Source: Hymenobacter armeniacus (GTDB taxonomy: Bacteria; Bacteroidota; Bacteroidia; Cytophagales; Hymenobacteraceae). Taken from it: a stretch of 64,000 nucleotides of DNA. The DNA is taken from assembly GCF_014699055.1 (NCBI RefSeq), contig NZ_JACXAC010000005.1, positions 124,001 to 188,000 of the forward strand. Reading direction: 5' to 3'. The position numbers and the translations under genes were made by a program. Positions within the stretch are counted from its first letter, which is position 1, and the number at the start of each line of letters is the position of its first letter. Positions 41,970 to 50,080 of the stretch are shown piece by piece. The notes under the pieces are model-generated. The model worked only from the letters and a program-made list of their open reading frames with translations. It did no database searches and was not told the origin of the DNA.

Positions 41970-42695
41970 ATGTCCGCCTCTTCATCTGCGCAACCCATTA
42001 TCCGCGGCGATGCCTTGGATTTCTACCTCGCCCAAGGTTACTACCGGATGCAGCAGGAGCTTTTCACCTGCCACTTCGTGCCCTTCAGCGGCAAGCTCTA
42101 CACGGCCCACTGGCTGCGCCTGGCACTGGGCCGCATAGCATGGGGCCCGGAGCAGCGGGCCCTGCTGCGCCGCAATTCCCGCTTCGCGGCCACCATTCGC
42201 CCTTTTCGCATCACCGACGAGTACGAGGAGCTGTACGCCCGCTACCGCGCTTCCATTACCTTCGACGCCGCGCCCACCATCGAGGCCGTGCTGATGGGCG
42301 GAGAGGCCCACAACGTGTTCAACACCCAGGTCATTGAGCTTCGCGACGGCGAGCGCCTGATAGCCGCCGGCGTGTTCGACCGCGGCGAACGCACCCTGGC
42401 CGGCATCCTCAATTTTTACGACCCCGCTTACCGCAAGTTCAGCCTCGGCAAGTATTTGCTGCTGCTCAAAACCGACCACGCCCGCCGCCAGCACCTCGAC
42501 TATTATTATCCGGGCTATCTGGTGCACGGCTACCCCAAGTTCGACTACAAGCTTTTTGCCTGTCTGGCGGCTACCGAAGTGTTCGACAGCGTGCGGGGCC
42601 TCTGGGTGCCGTTTGCTTGGGATGCAGTAGCCGAGCACTCCGCTGAGCTGCTGGCCGACTGGCTGCCCGAAGAGTTGGGCGGCCTCACGGTGTAG
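41970..42695 (+). CDS. Aminoacyl-tRNA-protein transferase (Ate/Bpt-like)
   Basis: The product has 241 residues from the ATG at 41970. The C-terminal catalytic region GVFDRGERTLAGILNFYDPA, KFSLGKYLLLLKTDHARR and DYYYPGYLVHGYPKFDYKLF is typical of arginyl- or leucyl-tRNA-protein transferases, which add an amino acid to protein N-termini and mark them for ClpS/ClpAP degradation. The N-terminal part (QGYYRMQQELFTCHFVPFSG) is shorter than in Bpt and lacks its full cysteine cluster, so the donor amino acid is uncertain. It lies between ybeY and mnmG, upstream of the parS site. Confidence 0.75.
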   Translation: MSASSSAQPIIRGDALDFYLAQGYYRMQQELFTCHFVPFSGKLYTAHWLRLALGRIAWGPEQRALLRRNSRFAATIRPFRITDEYEELYARYRASITFDAAPTIEAVLMGGEAHNVFNTQVIELRDGERLIAAGVFDRGERTLAGILNFYDPAYRKFSLGKYLLLLKTDHARRQHLDYYYPGYLVHGYPKFDYKLFACLAATEVFDSVRGLWVPFAWDAVAEHSAELLADWLPEELGGLTV

Positions 42696-42738
42696 GCGAC
42701 GGGGCCGCCCTACATCCGAATTCCGAAATCCACAAGCC

Positions 42739-42752
42739 GTTTCACGTGAAAC
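42739..42752. other. Perfect parS-like palindrome (ParB loading site candidate)
   Basis: GTTTCACGTGAAAC is a perfect 14-bp palindrome and equals the core of the bacterial parS consensus (TGTTTCACGTGAAACA). It lies in the gene-free gap between the transferase and mnmG genes, about 5.7 kb from the DnaA-box-rich region at 48.07-48.77 kb. ParB sites typically lie close to the origin, and gidA/mnmG is a frequent origin neighbour. Confidence 0.75.
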
Positions 42753-42872
42753 TGGCGGTGGGTGGTTGATTGCGTAATTTTGTAATTCTCAACGCCGGAA
42801 CGCCGGACAGGCCGTTTGGCGTTGCACGTTACTTATCGCCGGTTGGCGTGGTGCCTTATTCCGAACCTGCGC

Positions 42873-42880
42873 AAGGAGGT
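42873..42880 (+). promoter_or_regulatory. Strong Shine-Dalgarno sequence before mnmG
   Basis: AAGGAGGT lies 13 bases before the mnmG start at 42894. It is a full anti-16S match, unusual for this phylum and the only one noticed in the window. It also supports the choice of start. Confidence 0.5.
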
Positions 42881-42893
42881 TCTACTCCCGATT

Positions 42894-44762
42894 ATGTTTC
42901 AAACTTCCGAATACGACGTCATTGTAGTGGGCGCGGGCCACGCCGGCTGCGAAGCCGCGGCCGCCGCCGCCAACCTCGGCTCGAAAGTGCTGCTGGTGAC
43001 GATGAACATGAACACCATCGCCCAGATGTCGTGCAACCCCGCCATGGGCGGCGTGGCCAAGGGCCAGATTGTGCGTGAAATCGACGCGCTGGGTGGCCAG
43101 TCGGGCATCATCACCGACCAGACCATGATTCAGTTTCGGATGCTGAACCGCTCGAAAGGCCCCGCCATGTGGAGCCCGCGCGCGCAAAGTGACCGCATGC
43201 GCTTCGCCGAAGCCTGGCGCCTGACCCTGGAAGGCATCGCCAACGTGGACTTCTGGCAGGAAGCCGTGACCGGCATCGTGGTGGAAAACGACACGGTGGT
43301 GGGCGTAAAAACCCAGCTCGGCATCGAATTCCGCGGCAAGTCGGTGGTGCTCACCAACGGCACCTTTCTGAATGGCCTCATCCACATCGGCGAGAAGAAT
43401 TTCGGCGGTGGCCGCGCGGCCGAGAAAGGCAGCCGCGGCATTACGGAGCAGCTGCTGGAGTTGGGCTTTGAAGCCGGGCGTATGAAAACCGGCACCCCCC
43501 CCCGCGTGGACGGCCGCAGCCTCGACTACTCCAAAATGGAGGTGCAGGGCGGCGACGAAGTGCCGAGCAAATTCTCCTACCTCGACACGCCGCGCCTCAC
43601 GCAGCAGCGCCCCTGTTACATCACCTACACCAACGAGCGGGTGCACAACATCCTGCGCGAGGGCTTCGAGAAGTCGCCCATGTTCCAGGGCCGCATCAAG
43701 GGCCTGGGGCCGCGCTACTGCCCCAGCGTGGAGGACAAAATCAACCGCTTCGCCGACAAGGACCGTCACCAGATTTTCGTGGAGCCCGAGGGGTGGAGCA
43801 CCGTGGAATGCTACATCAACGGCTTTTCGAGCTCACTGCCCGAGGATGTGCAATACCGCGCCCTGCGCGAAATCGCGGGCTTCGAGAACGCCAAGATGTT
43901 CCGGCCGGGCTATGCCATCGAATACGACTTCTTCCCGCCGACCCAGCTTTCGCTCACGCTCGAAACCAAGCGCGTGCAGAACCTGTATTTCGCGGGCCAA
44001 ATCAACGGCACCACGGGCTACGAGGAGGCCGCCTGCCAGGGCCTGATGGCCGGCATTAACGCGCACAACAAAGTGCACGGCAAAGCGCCCTTCGTGCTGA
44101 AGCGGAGCGAGGCTTACATCGGCGTACTCATTGATGACCTCGTGAACAAAGGCACCGACGAGCCCTACCGCATGTTCACGAGCCGCGCCGAGCACCGCAT
44201 TCTGCTGCGTCAGGATAACGCCGACCTGCGCCTCACCCCGCTGGGCCACGAGTTGGGCCTGGCCTCGGATGAGCGCCTGGAGCGCGTGCGGATGAAGGAA
44301 GCGCAGACCGCCGAAATCGCCTTGCTGTTCCAGAAGTTCGCCATCGAGCCGGCCGAAATCAATCCGCTCATGGTGGAGCTAGGTTCGGCCGAAATCCACG
44401 AGAAAACCCGCGCCGTGAACCTGCTGCGCCGCCCCAACGTGGAGCTGGCCGACCTGCGCCGCGCCCTGCCCGCACTGGATGAAGCCCTGGCCGCTTACGA
44501 TGCGGAGGCTTTGGAGCAGGCCATTATCAACATCAAGTACGAAACGTATTTGCAGAAGGAGCAGCAGCAGGCCGAGCGCATGCAGGAGCTGGAGAACTTC
44601 GTGATTCAGGGCCGGCTCGACTACCGCGCCATGCCCGCCCTCTCGCACGAAGCCCGCGAAAAGCTGCTCAAGATTCAGCCCGAAACCATTGGGCAGGCCT
44701 CGCGCATCAGCGGCATCTCGCCGGCCGACGTGTCGGTGCTGATGGTGTATTTGGGTCGTTAG
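42894..44762 (+). CDS. mnmG: tRNA uridine-5-carboxymethylaminomethyl modification enzyme MnmG (GidA)
   Basis: With MnmE this FAD enzyme builds the cmnm5 group at uridine 34 of several tRNAs. It has 622 residues from the ATG at 42894. FAD-binding [17 protein letters not shown] is at the N-terminus, followed by the signature [14 protein letters not shown], the stretch [19 protein letters not shown] and the second signature [20 protein letters not shown]. The helical MnmE/tRNA-binding C-terminal domain ends in [20 protein letters not shown]. It has a strong Shine-Dalgarno at 42873 and a parS-like site upstream. A TAnnTTTG -7 candidate (TAATTTTG) is at 42775-42782. Confidence 0.97.
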   Translation: MFQTSEYDVIVVGAGHAGCEAAAAAANLGSKVLLVTMNMNTIAQMSCNPAMGGVAKGQIVREIDALGGQSGIITDQTMIQFRMLNRSKGPAMWSPRAQSDRMRFAEAWRLTLEGIANVDFWQEAVTGIVVENDTVVGVKTQLGIEFRGKSVVLTNGTFLNGLIHIGEKNFGGGRAAEKGSRGITEQLLELGFEAGRMKTGTPPRVDGRSLDYSKMEVQGGDEVPSKFSYLDTPRLTQQRPCYITYTNERVHNILREGFEKSPMFQGRIKGLGPRYCPSVEDKINRFADKDRHQIFVEPEGWSTVECYINGFSSSLPEDVQYRALREIAGFENAKMFRPGYAIEYDFFPPTQLSLTLETKRVQNLYFAGQINGTTGYEEAACQGLMAGINAHNKVHGKAPFVLKRSEAYIGVLIDDLVNKGTDEPYRMFTSRAEHRILLRQDNADLRLTPLGHELGLASDERLERVRMKEAQTAEIALLFQKFAIEPAEINPLMVELGSAEIHEKTRAVNLLRRPNVELADLRRALPALDEALAAYDAEALEQAIINIKYETYLQKEQQQAERMQELENFVIQGRLDYRAMPALSHEAREKLLKIQPETIGQASRISGISPADVSVLMVYLGR

Positions 44763-44773
44763 GAAGTTTTCTT

Positions 44774-44867
44774 GAACGTCATGCTGAGCGTAGTCGAAGC
44801 ATCTCTACCGCAGTAATATTATTACTCTCGCCGTAGAGATGCTTCGACTACGCTCAGCATGACGTTC
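44774..44867. repeat. Perfect 35-bp inverted repeat (GTCATGCTGAGC type)
   Basis: The arms 44774-44808 and 44833-44867 are perfect reverse complements (core GTCATGCTGAGCGTAGTCGA) with a 24-base A+T-rich loop. It follows mnmG by 11 bases and could act as a transcript end or mRNA stabiliser. Confidence 0.85.
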
Positions 44868-44981
44868 TTTTTGCTCTGAGCCCGTCTCATTCTATTGCCG
44901 CTAAATCTTGCGAACTTTGCCGGGCTATGAAAGTTGCCGCGCCGCCCTACTTGCGGCCGGCTTTGCCATTTAGAAGTATCC

Positions 44982-45887
44982 GTGCCCTACGAACGTTTAG
45001 ACAGCTGCCCGGTGTGCGGCAAATCCGAGTTTCGCAACAAGCTGGTGGTGGAAGACCGCACGGTGAGCCACGAAAGCTTCGCCATTGTGCAGTGCACGGG
45101 CTGCGGCTTTCAGTTTACCAATCCCCGGCCGCAGGAGGCCGACATCGGCCGCTATTACGAATCCGACGACTACGTGTCGCACAACAGCGCCGCCGGGGGG
45201 CTCGTGAACCAGGCCTACAAGGTGGCCCGCTTTTTCACCATGCGCCGCAAGGTGGGGCTGCTGAACAAGTTTGCGCCCCGCCGCGGCCAACTGCTGGATT
45301 ATGGTTGCGGCACGGGCCACTTCCTGGCGGCGGCCAAGGCTGCCCGCTGGCAGGTGGCCGGCCTGGAGCCCAACGCCCGCGCCCGCGAAGAAGCCAGCCA
45401 GCGCCTCGGCCAGCCCATCGGGCAGGAAAGCCTGGCCCAGTTTCAGCCCGGCACGTTCGATGCGATTACGCTGTGGCACGTGCTGGAGCACATTCATACG
45501 CTGAATGAGACGCTGACTCAGCTCACGGCCCTACTGAAGCCCGACGGCGTGCTGCTCATTGCCGTGCCCAACGTGGAAAGCCTCGACGCCCAGCACTACC
45601 GCGAGCTGTGGGCGGCCTACGACGTGCCGCGCCACCTTTATCACTTTGCGCCCAAAACCATGGCCCAGCTGCTCAAAAAGCATAAGCTGGCCATCCGTCA
45701 CACCTTGCCCATGCCCCTCGATGCCTACTACGTGAGCATGCTGAGCGAAAAGCACAAGGCCGAGCGCGCCGGCGGCTTGCTCACGGTGCTGAAGGCGGGC
45801 TACAAATCGAACCAATACGCCGAGCAGCACGAAGGCCAATATTCGAGCCTGCTCTACGTGGCCGGGCGGCGCACCCCGGCGGCCTGA
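44982..45887 (+). CDS. Class I SAM-dependent methyltransferase with N-terminal zinc ribbon
   Basis: The product has 301 residues from the GTG at 44982, directly before the family start PYERLDSCPVC. A Cys4 ribbon (CPVC at 9-12 and VQCTGCGF) precedes the Methyltransf_23-type core, with motif I LLDYGCGTGHFLAAAK, a motif II equivalent DAITLWHVLEHI and the post-motif LIAVPNVESLDAQHYRELWA. YDVPRHLYHFAPKTMAQLLK is typical of this family, often encoded with glycan or cell-envelope genes. The stop shares one base with the start of the next gene. Confidence 0.87.
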   Translation: MPYERLDSCPVCGKSEFRNKLVVEDRTVSHESFAIVQCTGCGFQFTNPRPQEADIGRYYESDDYVSHNSAAGGLVNQAYKVARFFTMRRKVGLLNKFAPRRGQLLDYGCGTGHFLAAAKAARWQVAGLEPNARAREEASQRLGQPIGQESLAQFQPGTFDAITLWHVLEHIHTLNETLTQLTALLKPDGVLLIAVPNVESLDAQHYRELWAAYDVPRHLYHFAPKTMAQLLKKHKLAIRHTLPMPLDAYYVSMLSEKHKAERAGGLLTVLKAGYKSNQYAEQHEGQYSSLLYVAGRRTPAA

Positions 45888-46168
45888 TGCGGCGGGCGGC
45901 GCGCCGGTGGGGGAGGGGGCTGGTGCTGGCCGCGTGGTGGCTGCCAACGGCTCACGCCCAAACCGTGCCCGCCACACCGGCGCGGCCCGACTCGCTCAAA
46001 ACGCCAGCGCCGACCTTTGTGGTGGATACCGCCCGGCAGGTCACGGTCGTTAGCGCCCCGGCCGAGCCATCGGATGTGGTCACGCGGCCGTTGGCGTGGC
46101 GCATCGGGGCGGCCATTGTTGTTCTCACGCTTTCCACGCTGCTTCTGTATAATGTCCGTTCGCGCTGA
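45887..46168 (+). CDS. Small exported single-helix protein of unknown function
   Basis: The product has 93 residues. An N-terminal basic and hydrophobic stretch (MRRAARRWGRGLVLAAWWLP) ends in a signal-peptide-like HAQ site. A short Pro/Thr-rich segment is followed by one helix near the C-terminus (IGAAIVVLTLSTLLLYNVRS). The gene is wedged between the methyltransferase and Ig-like lipoprotein genes, overlapping the former by 1 base and the latter by 17, which argues for a real coupled gene. No family is recognised. Confidence 0.6.
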   Translation: MRRAARRWGRGLVLAAWWLPTAHAQTVPATPARPDSLKTPAPTFVVDTARQVTVVSAPAEPSDVVTRPLAWRIGAAIVVLTLSTLLLYNVRSR

Positions 46169-47786
46169 ACTGCTGGCTTTGCTGGCGCTGGTTGCCCTGC
46201 TTGATGGCTGCGCCGCCGTGGCCCCACCCCTGGGCGGCCCGCGCGACCGTACGCCCCCGCGCCGCATCAGCAGCTCGCCCGACAGCGCGGCCCGCAACGT
46301 GAGCCAGCAGTTCATCCGGCTCACCTTTTCGGAGCCCGTCGTGACCAAGGACCTGAGCAAAAACCTGCTCATCACGCCCCAGCTGCCCGAAGACAACCCC
46401 TACAAGCTGCGCGAAGACCGCAACTCCATCACGCTGCTCTTCGACAAGCCCCTGGACCCGAACACAACCTACAGCTTCAACTTCCGCGACGGCGTGGTGG
46501 ACATCACCGAGGCACTGCCCGCCAAAAACGCCGTGCTGAACTTCAGCACCGGCGCCGTGCTGGATTCGGGCAAGGTGAGCGGCCTGCTCACCGATGTGCT
46601 CACCCTGCGGCCCGTGGCCGAGGCCAGCATCGGCCTCTACCGGGAGGCCGACACGGCCGGCGTGCGCCGCGGCCGGCCCTACTACACCACCCTCACCGAC
46701 AAGGAAGGCAAATTCAGCCTCGGCTTTCTGAAGGCCGGGACGTATAAAGTTTACGCCGTTGGCGACAAGAACAACAACGGCCGCTACGACGACGGCGAGA
46801 AAATAGCCTACCTGCCGGCCCCCATTACCATCGCCGGCAGCACGGGCCAGCCCCTTACCCTCGCCTTCACCCGCCCCGACCGGCGCCCGCCGCTGCTCAC
46901 CACCCGCACGCCCAGCCCCACGCAGGTGCGCCTGAACTTCAGCGAAGGCTTGCGCTCGGCGGTACTGGCACCGCTGGGCGGTACGGCCTCGGCCGAGGCC
47001 GTGACCGAAGCGGCCCAGCTTACCGACCGCGGCCGCAGCCTCGTGCTCTACAAAACGCCCGCCGTGGGCGACGGCCGCTACCTGCTCACCATGACCGACA
47101 GCACCGGCAACGTAGGCCGCGACACGCTGGCCGTGAAATTTCCGGTGCCGCCCGCTTCGGCCCGCAAAGTGGCCAACCCGCCGCTGTACTCCGTGGAAGG
47201 CTCGCCGCGCAGCGTGTTTCCCGAAGGCATGGTGCGCTTCCAGTTTGCCGTGCCCGTGCGCGTGGCTGCCGGCAAGCCCTTCGGCACGCTGGTGGAAGAC
47301 TCCATCCGGCGCCGCCCCCTGCGCCTGCCCGCCGACGGCACCCTCAGCGCCGACCGCAGCCAGCTCACCGTGCGCTTCAACAGCCGGGCCAAAAACCGCC
47401 TCGACATCCTGCTCGACAGCACGGCCATTACCACCATCACCGGCCAGAACCTGCGCCTCAAACCCCTGCGCCTTGGCATCAGCCAGCAGGACGTGTCCAC
47501 CAGCCTTGCGGGCACCATCAGCACCAAGGCGAAGAATTTTGAGCTGCAGCTGCTCGACGACAAATTCCAGGTAGTAGCCAGCTTGGTGTCGCCCAAAGGC
47601 CGCTATGTGTTTTCCGACATCGCGCCCGGCACCTACCGCCTGCGCGTGCTCATCGACGCCGACGGCGACGGCCGCTGGCGCGACGGCGACCCCAACCTGC
47701 TGCTGCCCGCCGAGCCCGTGTACCTTCACCCGCGCCCTCAGCAGGTGCGCGCCGGCTTCGACCTTGAGGAGCCGCTGAGCTTCTAA
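46152..47786 (+). CDS. Ig-like (Big_5) lipoprotein
   Basis: The product has 544 residues from the ATG at 46152, the start of a lipoprotein signal (LLALLALVALLDGC). An SbsA/Big_5 Ig-like domain follows (about 30-130): PPRRISSSPDSAARNVSQQF, LTFSEPVVTKDLSKNLLITP and NTTYSFNFRDGVVDITEALP. The rest is beta-rich, with SLGFLKAGTYKVYAVGDKNN and a final DIAPGTYRLRVLIDADGDGR. Such proteins are common outer-membrane lipoproteins of Bacteroidota with unknown function. It overlaps the small protein gene upstream by 17 bases and is the last gene before the gene-free origin-like region. Confidence 0.87.
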   Translation: MSVRAELLALLALVALLDGCAAVAPPLGGPRDRTPPRRISSSPDSAARNVSQQFIRLTFSEPVVTKDLSKNLLITPQLPEDNPYKLREDRNSITLLFDKPLDPNTTYSFNFRDGVVDITEALPAKNAVLNFSTGAVLDSGKVSGLLTDVLTLRPVAEASIGLYREADTAGVRRGRPYYTTLTDKEGKFSLGFLKAGTYKVYAVGDKNNNGRYDDGEKIAYLPAPITIAGSTGQPLTLAFTRPDRRPPLLTTRTPSPTQVRLNFSEGLRSAVLAPLGGTASAEAVTEAAQLTDRGRSLVLYKTPAVGDGRYLLTMTDSTGNVGRDTLAVKFPVPPASARKVANPPLYSVEGSPRSVFPEGMVRFQFAVPVRVAAGKPFGTLVEDSIRRRPLRLPADGTLSADRSQLTVRFNSRAKNRLDILLDSTAITTITGQNLRLKPLRLGISQQDVSTSLAGTISTKAKNFELQLLDDKFQVVASLVSPKGRYVFSDIAPGTYRLRVLIDADGDGRWRDGDPNLLLPAEPVYLHPRPQQVRAGFDLEEPLSF

Positions 47787-47814
47787 TTCCCCTTTCTGGT
47801 TTTCAACTGAGGTC

Positions 47815-47858
47815 ACCGGGCCCGGTCAGACGGCACCCGCCTTCCGACCGGGCCCGGT
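47815..47858 (+). terminator. Hairpin after the Ig-like lipoprotein gene
   Basis: ACCGGGCCCGGTC (47815-47827) and GACCGGGCCCGGT (47846-47858) form a 13-bp stem. Each arm also contains the palindrome ACCGGGCCCGGT. A short T-containing tail (CCTTGTTTG) follows. Confidence 0.6.
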
Positions 47859-48069
47859 CCTTGTTTGCCGCTGCTCAACGGCCGGGAAAGGCGCTGGTGT
47901 TGCCCTGGTGCGTGGATGTTACGCCTGCACGGCGTAGGGGAGGAGCGTGGCCCACCGGGCCGTTCACTCTCTCAGCAACGATTCTGTTTTAATGATTGGC
48001 CGCACAGCTCGGCCCTGGCGCTATACAGGAGTTCGGAGGCGGTTTCATGCGCCTTAAAGGCCCCGTTTC

Positions 48070-48770
48070 CCCCATTTCGTGGAAAACTTATGCCTGATTC
48101 CAGTAACTGAGGTCCATTTTGGGCACTAATCCACCGTTTTTCCACGGGCTTTTCCACACGGTTTTGACGGTGTGGGAAATTTCGGGGATAACCTGGTGGA
48201 AACATTGGGCTAGCCGGGGGATAAAGCGGGCACAAGTTTTTTTGGTCGTTTCCCGCTCCGCACAGGGGTTTTTCCACGGGGATAACCGGGGATAACTTCT
48301 CCGGGCCAGCGGCCCTTCCCACATGCCCATTTGGGCGGGGATAATAAAAATGTGGAAACCCCGTCCGGATGTTGAAAAATCAATCAAGTGTTTGTTAAAC
48401 AGTATTTTATTATCCACAATGCCGGTGGATAGTGGGTGGAAAAGGCTCACGTTACCCCCACGTTTTCCCCGCTGGGGATAACCCTTTCGGCTTATCCACT
48501 TATCAACGTCCCTAATGAGTGGAAACAAAAAGAGTTTTTTAGAAAAAATTTAATAAAAAGTTAAGGTTGGGGAAAACGCGACTCAAGCGTTTTGTCCTGG
48601 TTCAAAGGTTTGGGACGCGCTTCAGGTACTTGGTCCCGGCTCAGGGGTCGGCCCGGGCCGCAAGCGTTTGGCTCGGGTCAGAAAGAAGTAGTCCGACTCA
48701 GGATTTTCCGGCGGCTCGCCGGGGAAGGGTTTTCCACCTGCTCCCACCGGTTTTCCACTGCTTGCGTACA
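48070..48770. other. DnaA-box-rich intergenic region, candidate chromosomal origin (oriC)
   Basis: The stretch 47859-48797 has no convincing gene and holds at least 12 DnaA-box-like 9-mers on both strands. They include TTATCCACA at 48410-48418, TTATCCACT at 48492-48500, TTATCAACG at 48500-48508, TTTTCCACA at 48150-48158 and TTTTCCACG at 48138 and 48270. Reverse-strand boxes include TGTGGAAAC at 48351, GGTGGAAAA at 48435, TGGGGATAA at 48473 and AGTGGAAAC at 48518, with TTTTCCAC at 48730 and 48751. An A+T-rich tract (about 48527-48563), a possible unwinding element, adjoins the strongest boxes. Box density, both orientations and the A+T-rich tract fit oriC. dnaA itself is not in the window. Confidence 0.7.
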
Positions 48771-48797
48771 AACCGGGCACACCTCCCCTATTCTGGA

Positions 48798-49292
48798 ATG
48801 CCGTTCGACTACACCCTCGATTTCCATACCGTTGACTTTCGCCAGCACCCCGAACTATATCGCGTGGGCCGGGGCGAGCAGGGCGTACTGCTGGTGCAGC
48901 CCTACAAGGGCGAAATTTTGCCGCACTGGCGCTTCAAAGACGCTGCGGCGGCCCGGGAGTCGTCGGAGACGATTTACGGCTTGTTTGAGGCTTATTTGAA
49001 GACCCACGATTTTGTGGGCGCTGACATGGCCCGCAAATTCATTCAGATGGGCTTTACGCGGGCCCGGCGCTACGCCAACCACAAAGGCGGCAAGAAATAC
49101 GCCGGCCCCGTGCCCGACAACAAAAAAGGCCAGAGCGGCGCCCACGGCCGCGCCGAGTTGCCCCGCACCACGCACCCCGACCCGGACAAGGTGGAGGCCG
49201 CTGCCATTTTCAAGCGCAAATGGGACGAGGCCAAGGCCAATCCCGAGTACCTGCGGCAGAAGGAGGCATTCATGGAAAAGTATGGCAAATAA
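48798..49292 (+). CDS. DUF4385 family protein
   Basis: The product has 164 residues from the ATG at 48798. The family pattern is clear: FDYTLDFHTVDFRQHPELYR, VGRGEQGVLLVQPYKGEILP, then HWRFKDAAAARESSETIYGL and MARKFIQMGFTRARRYANHK. The C-terminus is basic and Lys-rich. DUF4385 proteins are soluble, highly conserved and of unknown function; the basic tail would allow nucleic acid binding, but this is only a guess. The gene separates the main DnaA-box cluster from the smaller one at 49.9 kb. Upstream codons in the same frame run through the box-rich region and are not coding. Confidence 0.85.
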   Translation: MPFDYTLDFHTVDFRQHPELYRVGRGEQGVLLVQPYKGEILPHWRFKDAAAARESSETIYGLFEAYLKTHDFVGADMARKFIQMGFTRARRYANHKGGKKYAGPVPDNKKGQSGAHGRAELPRTTHPDPDKVEAAAIFKRKWDEAKANPEYLRQKEAFMEKYGK

Positions 49293-49293
49293 T

Positions 49294-49366
49294 GATTAGT
49301 GGTTAACGGCTAGTGATTAATGGCTCAGATGCACAATCATTAACCACTAACCGTTAACCACTAATC
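49294..49366. repeat. Imperfect inverted repeat of GATTAGTGGTTAACGG type
   Basis: The left arm begins GATTAGTGGTTAACGG (49294-) and the right arm ends CCGTTAACCACTAATC (-49366). The outer 16 bases are perfect and the inner 14 diverge in a few positions. It lies one base after the DUF4385 stop codon. Confidence 0.75.
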
Positions 49367-49408
49367 AATACAACCCTACCTTTGCCTACTACCCTTCACC
49401 CCAACGCC

Positions 49409-49894
49409 ATGAGCACTCCCCAATCCTCCAGCATCGAGGAAAACGAAATTATTCTGGGCACCGGCATGGGCCCGTTGCGCTTTGGCGCCACCATGGACGA
49501 GGTGCGCACCCTAGTGGGCGAGCCCGAAGAAATTGAAGAGTCCGACGACGACGACGACTTCGAGCACCAAGCCTGGAACTACCACGAGGAAGACTACCTC
49601 CTCTCCCTCTACTTCGACCGCGAAGACGACTTCCGCCTGAGCTGCATCGAAACCGACAACCCCAACATGCGCCTGTTCGGCGAGGCCATCTACGGCCGGA
49701 GCATCGACCAGGTGAAGGCACTCATGCAGCGCCACAGCCAGCCCACGCCCGAAATTGAAACCATGGAAGAGGGCGCCGTGCGCCTCTCCTACGAGAAGTC
49801 GATGATTGACCTGTACTTCGAAGAAGGCGAGCTGCAATTCGTCAATTTCGGCGTCTTCATCAACGACGACATGGAGGTGCAGTGGCCCAAGTAA
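49409..49894 (+). CDS. Acidic protein of unknown function
   Basis: The cytoplasmic-looking protein has 161 residues from the ATG at 49409; a TTG nine codons upstream is less likely. It is strongly acidic (EEIEESDDDDDFEHQAW). It has a beta-rich look (ILGTGMGPLRFGATMDEVRT, LLSLYFDREDDFRLSCIETD and LYFEEGELQFVNFGVFINDD). The opening GxGMGPLRFGxTMDEV resembles small secretion- or immunity-like proteins of Bacteroidota, but no family is assigned. A -7-like TACCTTTG is at 49377-49384. It lies between two DnaA-box clusters. Confidence 0.75.
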   Translation: MSTPQSSSIEENEIILGTGMGPLRFGATMDEVRTLVGEPEEIEESDDDDDFEHQAWNYHEEDYLLSLYFDREDDFRLSCIETDNPNMRLFGEAIYGRSIDQVKALMQRHSQPTPEIETMEEGAVRLSYEKSMIDLYFEEGELQFVNFGVFINDDMEVQWPK

Positions 49895-49902
49895 TTGCTT
49901 GG

Positions 49903-49945
49903 TTATCCACATTTAGTCTTGTTTTTGCTGTGGATAAGTGGATAA
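49903..49945. other. Second small DnaA-box cluster
   Basis: TTATCCACA (49903-49911), TGTGGATAA (49929-49937) and AGTGGATAA (49937-49945) give one perfect box in each orientation plus a near-perfect one within 43 bases. Another TTATCCCCC lies at about 49965-49973. It could be an auxiliary part of a bipartite origin or a DnaA-titration site. Confidence 0.6.
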
Positions 49946-50020
49946 GTAACTAAAAACAGTGGGGTTATCCCCCAGATTTTGCGTTTTGCTAGCACGCACC
50001 CGGTTTGCTAACAAGGCGAG

Positions 50021-50063
50021 CAAACAAAAAGGCTGCCCCGTTGAGGAGCAGCCTTTTTGTTTG
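50021..50063. terminator. Bidirectional intrinsic terminator
   Basis: The 16-bp perfect stem CAAACAAAAAGGCTGC with its complement encloses an 11-base loop. It is directly downstream of the phosphate transporter gene (-) and also after the + strand gene ending at 49894. Confidence 0.85.
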
Positions 50064-50080
50064 TGTAAGCGTGGCGCAAG

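Noticed and set aside
44927..45508. ATG-started frame at 44927 overlapping the methyltransferase gene
   Set aside because: Out of frame with the methyltransferase core; Arg/Pro/Gly-rich shadow product.
46125..47816. 563-codon open frame on the minus strand
   Set aside because: Antisense of the Ig-like lipoprotein gene, which has a proper lipoprotein signal and domain.
47865..48110. 81-codon plus-strand frame after the Ig-like lipoprotein
   Set aside because: No family, no start signal and odd composition; best taken as intergenic.
48088..48528. 146-codon minus-strand frame in the DnaA-box region
   Set aside because: Its sequence is dictated by repeated boxes and G-runs, shows no protein-like pattern and overlaps the origin signals.
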